Shown here one piece after another: positions 6,682-14,701 of a stretch of DNA of 39,865 nucleotides (positions within the stretch are counted from its first letter, which is position 1; the number at the start of each line of letters is the position of its first letter). Position numbers and translations under genes: made by a program. Under the pieces are notes generated by a model. It was not told the origin of the DNA. It saw only the letters and a list, made by a program, of their open reading frames with translations, and did not search any database. Origin of the DNA: a virus; the IMG/VR virus record IMGVR_UViG_3300021467_000003, positions 1 to 39,865 of that record. One strand, written 5' to 3'.

Positions 6682-8453
6682 TACTCATCACCCTTGAAAA
6701 GTTTACCTGCAAAGACAAAACTACCGTTAATAATGATAGGCACATAAAGATTATAAAACCCGTTCTCCCTAACATACACCACTCCGAAACCATGAACCCA
6801 ACGATTAGGCCGGCCACTCTTATACTCTGGTGCCCGATTACATAAACAACCAATACTCTGAGCTGTATGATAATCCTCTGGGTCTTCCTCATGAACCTTA
6901 GTGTAAAGCTGCACGTCATGCGAGTTTTGGGTTATTGTCATCAAACCATTTCTCCTAATAACGAGCGTTCCGTTATTTGTGTTCACACACCATTTTATTC
7001 CTTTATAAAAAATCATTCTCAGATTATTTTTTGATTTAAGTTCATGAATTTTTTTATTTTGACAGTTTAGTTGACAACAAAGTTTCTTACCAAGACTTCC
7101 TTTTCTCCAATAAGGTGTGCTTTTATAACCATTCATGAATAACATTGCTTGAAAGAAATCAATCCACTCTTTGTTGTTACTGTAAAGAATTTTTTGATTA
7201 ACATATTTTCCAGAATAGGTTGTTCCATCCCCTTTAATATATTCTTCAAAAAACATTAAGAACTGCCTGTTTGAAAGATTCCATAACCAGCCAGGGACTG
7301 TGTTTTTATCTGGAAGGAAAGAAGTTATTATTTTACTGCCTTTAACATGTATTCTAAACCTGTATGGTTGCAAAACAGATATTTTGCTCTTTATCTTTTT
7401 TTTAAGTAAATAAGTGAAACCAAGATTATCAAGGAGTTCTTTTATTTCAACTATTCTTTTCTCTTCACTTTGAACAATATCAACATAAGGGGTGTTATTT
7501 ATATATCTAATACTTCCTTCACTGATAATCCAAGCCAATAATTTTAATAAATCATTAGAGATAGGATAATCTTTCTTTTGAACTTTCAATCCCGCAACAT
7601 CAAAAATTATAGCCCCTTTCTTACCAATCAATTCTTTAGCTTTCCCATATTTACGTTTTCCATTTGAACAATTTCTCCAAACCATTCCATGATTTTCATC
7701 CACTAACAAATTTATCAATGGTGATTTAAATTCAATCATTCTTCCATTGTGTTCAAAAACAAACTTCTTTTTGACTTCATCCCATTCTAACAAACCAGTA
7801 TCTTTATTAAGTGTTAAACAAACATCCCCTTCCTTTATATCATCCACCTTCAAAAAACCTCTCTTTGTCAATAACTCAGTTTCTTCATCAAAACAATGCG
7901 CATAAGCTACGCTTTTGCTGAAAACATCGCTTGTTCTCGCAGCATGGTACTTGTTCAGGTATGCTCCGTGAAACACTGTCAGCTTGCCTGTTTTTAATTT
8001 GCCTCTATAAACATTTCCTTGCTCGTCCTTGTGCTTGTAAGGTATCCATTTCCACTTCCTTCTTTTTAAATTCATTGCTTTCTCTGGTTCTATTAAGCCT
8101 TCCAACTGCGGGTTCTTAGTTATAAGCAGATAAGCCCATTCTTCATGATTACCACCCATATAAACCTTTTCGCAACCCTCTGGTATGGCTTTCTCGATTG
8201 GTCTCAGAATATCCCTTATAAAATTTTTATAATCTTTTAATAGTCTTTTTCCTTCAAAAAATTTCATGTTCTTCCTTTCTTTCTTCCAATGGTTAATCGC
8301 TCTCATCTCAAGAGCATCACCTAATAAGACAACTCTGTGCGGCTTAAACCAAGTCAGAAAATTAAGAACAGCATTAAAGCTTGGTTTATGATGATAAGGG
8401 TAATGTATGTCTGGCAGTAAGACTTCCTTCCTAATCTTTTCTTCTAAGCTCAT
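6681..8453 (-). CDS. Calcineurin-like metallophosphoesterase interrupted by an intein
   Basis: The spliced host protein would have 266 residues with the standard metallophosphoesterase motifs: D15-x-H17 (LPDIHYPY), GD46 (LLGDALE), GNHE at 101-104, H162 (FHGAY), then AYAH before the intein and SHDVQ after it. The final HxH metal-binding motif (normally GHTH-like) is only made when the intein leaves. These enzymes cleave phosphomono- or diesters; whether the substrate is nucleic acid, nucleotide or protein is unknown. Phage relatives often sit among DNA-processing or late genes. GGAGGTGAATT precedes the ATG. Removal of 324 residues leaves a normal-size enzyme. The gene follows the small coiled-coil gene with an overlap of 23 bases. 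Confidence 0.85.
   Translation of the reverse strand: MSLEEKIRKEVLLPDIHYPYHHKPSFNAVLNFLTWFKPHRVVLLGDALEMRAINHWKKERKNMKFFEGKRLLKDYKNFIRDILRPIEKAIPEGCEKVYMGGNHEEWAYLLITKNPQLEGLIEPEKAMNLKRRKWKWIPYKHKDEQGNVYRGKLKTGKLTVFHGAYLNKYHAARTSDVFSKSVAYAHCFDEETELLTKRGFLKVDDIKEGDVCLTLNKDTGLLEWDEVKKKFVFEHNGRMIEFKSPLINLLVDENHGMVWRNCSNGKRKYGKAKELIGKKGAIIFDVAGLKVQKKDYPISNDLLKLLAWIISEGSIRYINNTPYVDIVQSEEKRIVEIKELLDNLGFTYLLKKKIKSKISVLQPYRFRIHVKGSKIITSFLPDKNTVPGWLWNLSNRQFLMFFEEYIKGDGTTYSGKYVNQKILYSNNKEWIDFFQAMLFMNGYKSTPYWRKGSLGKKLCCQLNCQNKKIHELKSKNNLRMIFYKGIKWCVNTNNGTLVIRRNGLMTITQNSHDVQLYTKVHEEDPEDYHTAQSIGCLCNRAPEYKSGRPNRWVHGFGVVYVRENGFYNLYVPIIINGSFVFAGKLFKGDE
6924..7895 (-). mobile_element. Intein with LAGLIDADG homing-endonuclease domain, 324 aa
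   Basis: The element begins with C187 (CFDEETELLTKRGFLKV, a canonical block A) and contains GRMIEFKSPLINLLVDENHG (block B region with an H). It ends ...GLMTITQN before an S of the host protein. The middle holds two DOD-type helices, LLKLLAWIISEG and FFEEYIKGDG, marking a LAGLIDADG endonuclease. The residue before the terminal N is Q rather than the usual H; working inteins with this change exist, but splicing may be slower. The DNA looks more AT-rich than the flanks, consistent with recent invasion. Boundaries are set by the C and by N-S at the host HxH motif. Confidence 0.9.
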
Positions 8454-8568
8454 AATTCACCTCCTCCAATTTGTTAATAACCTCACCTAATTTCTTGCTG
8501 AAACGATTAATCTCATCACACTGTATTTGTTGTGTTGTGTTAAGATGCTTTAACTCATCCCAGCCCAT
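8431..8568 (-). CDS. Small coiled-coil protein, 45 aa
   Basis: From the ATG at 8568 the product begins MGWDELKHLN and continues as a charged amphipathic helix ending YELRRKD. No ribosome site is visible, but a TTTATAAG element lies 11-18 bases upstream. A longer in-frame start at 8649 would overlap the protease gene. It could form helical bundles with partners of the exit cassette. No family is recognised. Confidence 0.5.
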   Translation of the reverse strand: MGWDELKHLNTTQQIQCDEINRFSKKLGEVINKLEEVNYELRRKD

Positions 8569-8599
8569 TGTTATAAGCTTATAAATGTTTTGTGATATT

Positions 8600-9346
8600 C
8601 TACAAATATTTTTTAAGCACATTTTCAAAATCATTAACAGGAATAGCATAAATTAATTTCTTACCAGGATTTCTCAAGCGAACTATCCCTGCGAGTTTTA
8701 AAAAACCATTCCTATTAACAAAAACAGGGCTCCCGCTCAAACCATTACTCCCATCGCCTTCTAACACAACATAATGCTTGTTCTCATAAAAAACAACCGC
8801 GCTAATATTAGTCTTCCTGACCGTGCGGAAACCAGACCTCGGATAACCCACAACATAAGCTTCCTCCCCTATTAGTAAGTCCTCATACTTTATAATACCT
8901 GTTTTTACAGCTTTATACTTGTCTTTCTTCGTGCTAAGAATACTAATATCAGGGTCTTTAAAAGCCTCCTCAACCCTGGCTTCTAATAAGGAGTCTTCAA
9001 CATCATAAATGATTGTCTTCTTAGCCAATAACTTCTTAAAATTCAATTCTGGTGGGATGATGGTATGATAAACACTGATATAATAACTCTTGTCTTTCTT
9101 ATCATTGAAATTAAAAGCTGTTCCTCCTGACAAGCCACCAATAGGTATTCCTAAGTTATTCATGCCTATCCTGCCAGTGAAGGTCTTATAAACATTATTA
9201 AAAACACCTTGGTATCTCTGAAACCGTATTATCCTCTGTCTTTCCTCTCTGAATTTGGGAAAAATCATTTCCTGACTCCCATGATATGCTGATAACAAGC
9301 AAAAAACTGATGCTCCGACAAATAATTTTTTAAAAAAGGTTTTCAT
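8600..9346 (-). CDS. Exported trypsin-like serine protease, 248 aa
   Basis: Residues 1-20 form a signal peptide (MKTFFKKLFVGASVFCLLSA). The catalytic set is H94 in SVYHTI, D133 in DPDISIL and S204 in GDGSNGLSGSPVF, typical of the HtrA/trypsin fold. No PDZ domain follows. The enzyme would act outside the membrane, which suits degradation of a protein envelope or S-layer at exit. It sits directly after a holin-like gene and near a papain-like protease. There is no ribosome site; the start lies just after the previous stop, so reinitiation is probable. A role in virion maturation is less likely because of the export signal. Confidence 0.85.
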   Translation of the reverse strand: MKTFFKKLFVGASVFCLLSAYHGSQEMIFPKFREERQRIIRFQRYQGVFNNVYKTFTGRIGMNNLGIPIGGLSGGTAFNFNDKKDKSYYISVYHTIIPPELNFKKLLAKKTIIYDVEDSLLEARVEEAFKDPDISILSTKKDKYKAVKTGIIKYEDLLIGEEAYVVGYPRSGFRTVRKTNISAVVFYENKHYVVLEGDGSNGLSGSPVFVNRNGFLKLAGIVRLRNPGKKLIYAIPVNDFENVLKKYL

Positions 9347-9347
9347 A

Positions 9348-9572
9348 TCATTGAACCAATATTTTTATGATAAATCCTAATAATCCGCCTCCGAAAAGGA
9401 AGCCGAGAACTTTCAATGTCGCAATAGCACCTATCCTGAACTTGGTGTTCTTCTCAGTCTGGCTGTTAAGCTTCCTAAGATGCTCGTCCACCTGGTCAAA
9501 GCGTATCTTAACATCATCTTTAAGATTATCTATCCGCTCCGCAATCACCGCATTTGTTATCCGACCAACCAT
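9348..9572 (-). CDS. Holin-like / XhlA-type membrane protein, 74 aa
   Basis: The N-terminal 45 residues are an amphipathic coiled coil (NAVIAERIDNLKDDVKI...). Residues about 47-72 form one membrane span with glycines (LGFLFGGGLLGFIIKILV). This coil-plus-tail anchor layout is that of XhlA/hemolysin-type phage proteins, which work with holins or endolysins. GGAGTGATG precedes the ATG. A TATA-like box upstream suggests its own late promoter. It lies between the two proteases. Confidence 0.7.
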   Translation of the reverse strand: MVGRITNAVIAERIDNLKDDVKIRFDQVDEHLRKLNSQTEKNTKFRIGAIATLKVLGFLFGGGLLGFIIKILVQ

Positions 9573-9600
9573 TTTTTCATCACTCCAAAATAATTCTTCT

Positions 9601-9632
9601 CAGCATATATAAACTTTACGTATACATAATGT
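9601..9632 (-). promoter_or_regulatory. Candidate promoter of the exit cassette
   Basis: In the 67-base gap between the papain-like and holin-like genes, minus-strand TTTATATATGC (about 9603-9613) resembles an archaeal TATA box, some 35 bases before the ATG at 9572. Upstream of it the inverted repeat ATACA...TGTAT brackets TAATG. This could give the holin and protease genes timing separate from the tail genes. Confidence 0.4.
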
Positions 9633-9639
9633 GTATTAT

Positions 9640-10398
9640 TCATATTCTTATACTCCAAGCATCCCACCAAGGAACTAACTCTAAGTATTCGTAAGGCAGC
9701 CACGCCCTGCCGAACTTACCCCAAGCCGTCCTCCAACTATTCTGAATAAGGAAAGCCTTCTTCTTATCATCATAACCTATGATAGCAACGGCATGACCCC
9801 CCACAGACTTGTCATTATCAGGTAAAGGAACATCTTCGTCTCTGAGCATAACAAAGTTCTTCCAGACTGGTATTCCGAGCAGAACAGGATGATAACCTGC
9901 TAATGACGCCTTAACATCCTCAATTTCGCTTAATCTTAAATACTCTTTTATACGCCAGAACTTAGCAAAGCTATCAGCGAATATTCCAGGCTTATAATTA
10001 GGCATGTAATCAATGTAAGGCATAAGCTTCTCAGGACAAACACCAACTTTGTGCATGGCTTTGCAAGCATCCCTGAGATAACTCCCTTTGTCTTTCGGGA
10101 ACAACCCGTTAAGCTTCCTGCTATGATAATAATTATGCTGTTCGCTACCATCAATCCACCAATACTTGCCATGCCTTATTTTTCTTTCCATCTCAAAAAC
10201 GAGTATGGCGGCGTGAGCAGTACAACTATTCATACCACCTTGGTTTTTAATGTTGCTCGCATAATTTTTCAAGCTAATTCTTGGCGAAAGAGTCAGCCCA
10301 GAGAAAACATGGTCTCTCTTGTCCTTTCGGTCTTTCTTTAAACCAAGTCTTATCTTGCTTTTCGTTATAATCCTGTGTTCTTTCTCAAAGCCGAACAT
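9640..10398 (-). CDS. Papain-family (C1) cysteine protease, 252 aa
   Basis: The catalytic core is complete: Q53 and C59 in IKNQGGMNSCTAHA, H202 in GGHAVAIIGYDD and N220 in LIQNSWRTAWGKFG. There is no signal peptide and only a short N-terminal extension, so there is no long propeptide. Known C1 enzymes in tailed viruses are thought to act on envelope proteins or in virion entry. Here the position after the fibre gene and before the holin fits either a tail-associated entry protease or an egress enzyme. GGTGATAACTA precedes the ATG, which overlaps the fibre stop (TAATG). Confidence 0.9.
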   Translation of the reverse strand: MFGFEKEHRIITKSKIRLGLKKDRKDKRDHVFSGLTLSPRISLKNYASNIKNQGGMNSCTAHAAILVFEMERKIRHGKYWWIDGSEQHNYYHSRKLNGLFPKDKGSYLRDACKAMHKVGVCPEKLMPYIDYMPNYKPGIFADSFAKFWRIKEYLRLSEIEDVKASLAGYHPVLLGIPVWKNFVMLRDEDVPLPDNDKSVGGHAVAIIGYDDKKKAFLIQNSWRTAWGKFGRAWLPYEYLELVPWWDAWSIRI

Positions 10399-11372
10399 TA
10401 GTTATCACCTGCTGTTAAAGGTATATAATGACAATTCTTAATAATAATTATTTCATCACTTGCCACTGTGCTTGTAAGTTTAATTCTTGTCGCATATTTT
10501 TGCTGAGCGCTTGTATTAATATATGCGATGCTGTTCGTGGCTATGGTATAATTATTTCCGTTATCAGCACTAAAACTTTCAGTCACTGTTGTGGTTTCAT
10601 CTCCTTGTTTTATTCTAAAATAATAATACCTACAAGTAACGGTGTCTCCACCACCCGGCCAACTACTCTGTAATCTAAAATAATAATTCCCTGATAAACT
10701 GCTTATATCAACCACGCTTGAAAACACCCCATCTATATAAACAGTTGCGAGTTTATTTGTATCATCCACCCATACTTCAAAAGAGTGTGTTTGGCTACTC
10801 GGATTACCCACACCTGTATAACTTTTCAAAGTAACTTGTCCGCTTGTTGTGCCTAATAAATAAAGATAATAATTACCCGCACCACTACTACCAGAAACAG
10901 ACCAGTAAGCTTTAAACATGAATTTTTTATCTCCAGACCAGCCATTACTATTATTATCAGCATCCAAATTTACATTAGCGGTATTATCACTTGCTTGGCA
11001 ATAATCACTTGTCTCAGTCTCATTAGCACTCCCTGTGAATTTTGTTGTGTCAAAACTACTATCATCACACTCATCATAAATGGTGTAAATATCATATTGG
11101 AATTTTAAGAAAGCCATATTATATTTTTTATCGAAGTTCCCACCCGCCTGTCCTGGCATTTCAAGAACCACACTTGCATTACTCCCATAATAATAGTTCT
11201 CATCAGTATCATAAGTAAGATTTGTTTTTGTGCTTGCTTGGTCACTACTAAAATCAAAACTCACACTCCTATCAGCAACTTCATTTATAAGAGCTGTTGC
11301 GCTAAGTCTAAAATTATTCATTACTTCATCTGCATCAGGCAAATTCCCATTACTTATTTCTGTCCACACCAT
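10398..11372 (-). CDS. Tail fibre protein with concanavalin-like domain, 324 aa
   Basis: The N-terminal 40 residues (MVWTEISNGNLPDADEVMNNF) resemble tail-attachment segments of phage fibres. The middle contains a jelly-roll pattern typical of laminin-G/concanavalin-like lectins (FEVWVDDTNKLATVYIDG, then NYYFRLQSSW). A final beta region follows. It probably binds host-surface glycans. No signal peptide is present, as expected for a virion protein assembled in the cytoplasm. GAGGTGTG precedes the ATG. Confidence 0.7.
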   Translation of the reverse strand: MVWTEISNGNLPDADEVMNNFRLSATALINEVADRSVSFDFSSDQASTKTNLTYDTDENYYYGSNASVVLEMPGQAGGNFDKKYNMAFLKFQYDIYTIYDECDDSSFDTTKFTGSANETETSDYCQASDNTANVNLDADNNSNGWSGDKKFMFKAYWSVSGSSGAGNYYLYLLGTTSGQVTLKSYTGVGNPSSQTHSFEVWVDDTNKLATVYIDGVFSSVVDISSLSGNYYFRLQSSWPGGGDTVTCRYYYFRIKQGDETTTVTESFSADNGNNYTIATNSIAYINTSAQQKYATRIKLTSTVASDEIIIIKNCHYIPLTAGDN

Positions 11373-11375
11373 TCT

Positions 11376-11789
11376 TCACACCTCGATTGTTTGTCTTGCT
11401 CTTATTCTGAAAATAATTATAAGCCTCTTACTACTCGTCTTCTCTATGCCAGTAAAAGTTCCGAGAGCAGCCAAAAGCTTCGTAGCATCATTATTAACAA
11501 CACCCGCAGCATTCAAAGTCTCACCATTACACTGAGTATCAGATACTATCCCCCTAATAGTAACTTCCATCTTACTACTGTCAAGACTCGGATAACCAGT
11601 CTCAAAACCTTTATAATCACCAGTCCCAGCATCAAACTCTACCTTGCTATCAAGGTCAGTATCCGTTACCTGCGGTGTGGTCTGGTCTTTACCCATACAA
11701 AACTTATTAACAGCGCTTCTCGTGGGGCTTGCTATGAAAGCCCTCTCAAGCATTATCTTCAAACCATCATTAGTAAGCTGCACAGTCAT
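11376..11789 (-). CDS. Baseplate or fibre-attachment protein, 137 aa
   Basis: Starts MTVQLTNDGLKIMLERAF and continues with beta-rich, acidic sequence. Opening with a short ligand-free helix followed by beta strands is common in baseplate J/fibre-connector proteins. AGGTGATGATT precedes the chosen ATG at 11789; an upstream in-frame ATG overlaps the ribosome site. It lies between the small baseplate gene and the fibre gene, supporting a structural role. The family is not identified. Confidence 0.6.
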   Translation of the reverse strand: MTVQLTNDGLKIMLERAFIASPTRSAVNKFCMGKDQTTPQVTDTDLDSKVEFDAGTGDYKGFETGYPSLDSSKMEVTIRGIVSDTQCNGETLNAAGVVNNDATKLLAALGTFTGIEKTSSKRLIIIFRIRARQTIEV

Positions 11790-11803
11790 AATCATCACCT
11801 TTT

Positions 11804-12112
11804 TTATGTTACTTCTAAAACCTTGACAATAATGGCGGGGACTAACTCGCCTGCACTACCCTTAGCCGATATCGTCGTCCCACTCGCAATAACTTGTAAG
11901 TATAACTCGGAGCCTGCCGTTGCAAAACTATGCTCAACACCATTACTTACTTCCTCCCAATCATTACCACTCGCTGTTTTCATCCTAATAGTAGGACTCG
12001 GTCCTGTTATCCTGCTACTCGGAATAATACACTTTGCCTTTGTAATCGTTCCTCCTATGTTCTTGAAAACAGGTCCTAACGTTAACACCTTGACTCCAGG
12101 GAATGCTGGCAT
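11804..12112 (-). CDS. Small beta-rich tail protein, 102 aa
   Basis: The product is beta-rich with no charge clusters (PAFPGVKVLTLGPVF, SELYLQVIASGTTIS). The ATG at 12112 has GGTGAT six bases upstream; an ATG at 12118 overlaps the previous stop (ATGA) but sits directly on that site. The position among hub and fibre genes suggests a tail-tip component. No family is recognised. Confidence 0.6.
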   Translation of the reverse strand: MPAFPGVKVLTLGPVFKNIGGTITKAKCIIPSSRITGPSPTIRMKTASGNDWEEVSNGVEHSFATAGSELYLQVIASGTTISAKGSAGELVPAIIVKVLEVT

Positions 12113-12114
12113 CT

Positions 12115-12639
12115 TCATATCACCGTTAAGTTCCACACGATGCTCGTGTTAAAAGTGTTGTTCAGTACAGCGTTATTGTAGTCTCCGAAACAACTCACAT
12201 TCTTAGTCTCGTTGATTGTTAGGTTCATGAAGTCTTGGAAGCTCGTTGTAAGAGTTAAACTCGGACTGCCCGTAATATTATCATTCCCCACTATTAACCT
12301 TTGCACGTATGCAGTGCTGTTCGCAGTTGCTCTCACCCTGACCGTTATGTTCCTCGTGCCGTTATTTGTAAGCCTGTAACAAGGAGTAGTATTGCTCTGA
12401 CCGTAAGCACTCGTATTATACTGAGTGAAAGTCTGTGTTATGAAAGCCGTGAAGTTCGTATCCAATAAGCTTAGGTTTAAGTTGCTTATGTTCATAGGAT
12501 AATAAATCTCTGATATTTCTTGGCTTGTGTTAAGGCTTCCGTTCCCGCTGCTTACCCCCAGCAATTCTGGTTTTGGCTTACAAGAGATTATAAACAAGAC
12601 TAATATAATAAATGTTACAAAAATAATTGTTTTTCTCAA
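12115..12639 (-). CDS. Exported sequon-rich protein with lipobox-like site, 174 aa
   Basis: The hydrophobic N-terminus ends in LFIISCKP, which resembles a lipobox with C20. The mature part has about sixteen N-x-S/T sequons by eye and only two further cysteines. It starts with TTG, overlapping the hub gene stop (TTGA), after AGGTGG. The product would be anchored outside the membrane and heavily N-glycosylated if the host has an oligosaccharyltransferase. It lies among tail genes, where exported proteins are unexpected. The function is unknown; surface exclusion or adhesion are options. Confidence 0.7.
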   Translation of the reverse strand: MRKTIIFVTFIILVLFIISCKPKPELLGVSSGNGSLNTSQEISEIYYPMNISNLNLSLLDTNFTAFITQTFTQYNTSAYGQSNTTPCYRLTNNGTRNITVRVRATANSTAYVQRLIVGNDNITGSPSLTLTTSFQDFMNLTINETKNVSCFGDYNNAVLNNTFNTSIVWNLTVI

Positions 12640-14231
12640 AATACCACCTTATTATTTGTTACGTCTACCGTGGCTGTGGTCTCATCGCTTATCACGAACC
12701 TCGTATCAACAAACTCCTCCTCGTACTGGTTATCCTGATGACAAATACTCATAGTCACAGGGCTGTTCGTATAACTACCCTGCCATAATCCGCCACTTTC
12801 ACCCCAAGTATAAGTCTTCTTAGTAGTCCCGTCACCGAAGCCAATGCCCCAAGCCCCGTCATAACTCACATCCCAATCTTGCACCTCAAGCTCAGCCCTA
12901 CCTCTAAGAGTGTCAGGCAAATCAGCTACGATATTAACAAAACTAATATTCTGAGCTTCTCTTTTCTCAAGCTTACTAATCCTCTCCTCAATCTCTCTGA
13001 CTGTTATCCTATCCTGAATAGTCTCCTGTCCCAAATCAACAATATCATACATTGTCGGCCACTTATAAGTTATCCTCGTAACAGTCAAATATCTATGAAC
13101 ATCATTAATATCATCCTCTACTTTAACACTATCCCCAGGCCTAATCGGTATTATTGATTGTTCTATTTCCAAGAAGTTTGCGCTCGGAATCGGTCGAGAA
13201 AATCTGTCGAGTATTTCTTGAGCTTTTATTTCCGCATCTGTGACTGTGAGTATATCCGGATAATAAAAAGTGTCTTCTGACAATCCATAAGTATCTATAC
13301 TCACCTCATCTTTTCTTTGAACCGTTACAGGAACATAAATAGCGTAATTAACAATAACATTATTAGTCCCTGAAGCAGGAGCGGTTTCAAAAATAATCTT
13401 CTTATTTGATTTGTCTACCGTGTAGTCACCGCTCGGCCCATCAGTTATCCCCATTGTTTTTCTTGTTCCGCTCGGATGCTCCACCTCTATTATTTCAGGA
13501 ATTTGTGAGAGTGTAAATTCGGTTGTGCTACCATCACCATTAAACGTTTCTTTTCTCCAATCAAGAACCGGTCCCCCAACCAGTGTTACGCTGTTAACTA
13601 TGTGTTCTGTGTTCCATTCCCATCGGAGTATTCCCCCTGTGTTTGTTGTTCCAGAAACATTATAACGAATTATGTGATTATGGATATTTGTTCCTTTATT
13701 TTTAAAAACAACTTTGTCATTCTCAGGGTCATACCATAAGGTCCAGTTCAGGATTTTTCTTAATTTCTGCAATCTCTCAAATATTTTGTCATGGTTGCAG
13801 ATGAATCTGTTGAGTGTTGTTCCTTCTCCACTTATTTCCACATCACCTGTTAGTCCTCCATGTGTTTCTATGAGGCTTGTTGCTATTGTGCTTATAAGGC
13901 TGTCTTCAAAAACCCCTGTTATCTCTTTATCATCGAGTGTTGCGAGTTTATCTTTGGCAGCTATCTCCAAGAATGCTCCTTTCGGTCTTTTTGTGCTTAT
14001 ATTCCCTCTGAAAATAAAGTATTCTTGTCCTGTGTCTTTCCCTCTCTTAATTATTACCTCATCCCCATTATTAATAGTTACTGCGTCTTGCGCTGATTTA
14101 ACCAATAAAAGTTTTGCTGTGTCTATATTGTCATCTATCCCTGTGCTGTATTCCCATTGTGTCACGAAGTCTGTGACTTCTTCTCCCCTTATAGTCACAT
14201 GGGTTTTGCATGCAGCTGTTTTTTCAGTCAT
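12636..14231 (-). CDS. Tail hub / baseplate protein (gp27/Tal-like), 531 aa
   Basis: Residues 1-230 fit the two-barrel hub fold of phage tail-tip proteins (VTDFVTQWEYSTGI, GDEVIIKRG, LEIAAKDKLATLDD, LQKLRKILNWTLWYD). About residues 240-300 form an inserted beta module (GDGSTTEFTLSQIP...GDYTVDKSNKKIIF). Hub sequence resumes (GLSEDTFYYPDI...IRPGDSVKVEDD), then a short coiled coil and a C-terminal beta domain. It would close the tail tube and carry fibre proteins. No peptidase motif is seen. There is no clear ribosome site, and it starts just after the previous stop. Confidence 0.75.
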   Translation of the reverse strand: MTEKTAACKTHVTIRGEEVTDFVTQWEYSTGIDDNIDTAKLLLVKSAQDAVTINNGDEVIIKRGKDTGQEYFIFRGNISTKRPKGAFLEIAAKDKLATLDDKEITGVFEDSLISTIATSLIETHGGLTGDVEISGEGTTLNRFICNHDKIFERLQKLRKILNWTLWYDPENDKVVFKNKGTNIHNHIIRYNVSGTTNTGGILRWEWNTEHIVNSVTLVGGPVLDWRKETFNGDGSTTEFTLSQIPEIIEVEHPSGTRKTMGITDGPSGDYTVDKSNKKIIFETAPASGTNNVIVNYAIYVPVTVQRKDEVSIDTYGLSEDTFYYPDILTVTDAEIKAQEILDRFSRPIPSANFLEIEQSIIPIRPGDSVKVEDDINDVHRYLTVTRITYKWPTMYDIVDLGQETIQDRITVREIEERISKLEKREAQNISFVNIVADLPDTLRGRAELEVQDWDVSYDGAWGIGFGDGTTKKTYTWGESGGLWQGSYTNSPVTMSICHQDNQYEEEFVDTRFVISDETTATVDVTNNKVVF

Positions 14232-14233
14232 TT

Positions 14234-14701
14234 TTAACTAATGAAATCAACTATTTTTTTACCTTCAAAAAGCACAAGAGTATAATGCAATATATAACCA
14301 ACATCTCTTACTTCTGCGACTGTGTTAAAGCTATCAGCCAAGACTAAGTAATACTTATTTTGACTACCAGCACCAGCAGTATTGTTTTTATGGAATAAGG
14401 GATAATACCTAAAATTTGTTCCCATACCTGTGGCATTTACCCAGTCATCTAATGTTTTTATAAAGCTTTCTATCTCTCCTTGAGTCCCCATCTTTATTCC
14501 TTCAATAGTAATCATTCTGCTCCTACCCCAAACAGCTTCATGAAGTGCTGATGCACTACGCGATAATGGAACTGGTTTTTTAACCAATCCCCCCTGCAAG
14601 TCTGTTTCTTCCCTTATAATTTTTGTTTTTGTAGCAGTATCATTAAGCAACACTACTGTTGCACCATCAGTATCTGTTAATCTTCCTCTTTCGTTCGCCA
14701 T
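14234..14701 (-). CDS. Distal tail-type protein, 155 aa
   Basis: A compact alpha/beta protein with the pattern strand (MITIEGIKMG), helix (EIESFIKTLDDWV), strands (YYPLFHK...YYLVLADSF...YILHYTLVLFEG). This is typical of siphophage distal-tail or baseplate-ring subunits. The gene overlaps the end of the tape-measure candidate (TAATG) and precedes the hub gene, the standard place for a distal tail protein. Confidence 0.6.
   Translation of the reverse strand: MANERGRLTDTDGATVVLLNDTATKTKIIREETDLQGGLVKKPVPLSRSASALHEAVWGRSRMITIEGIKMGTQGEIESFIKTLDDWVNATGMGTNFRYYPLFHKNNTAGAGSQNKYYLVLADSFNTVAEVRDVGYILHYTLVLFEGKKIVDFIS

Noticed and set aside
11238-12152. Plus-strand open frame of 304 codons
   Set aside because: It runs antisense to several well-supported tail genes and has no ribosome site or recognisable domain.
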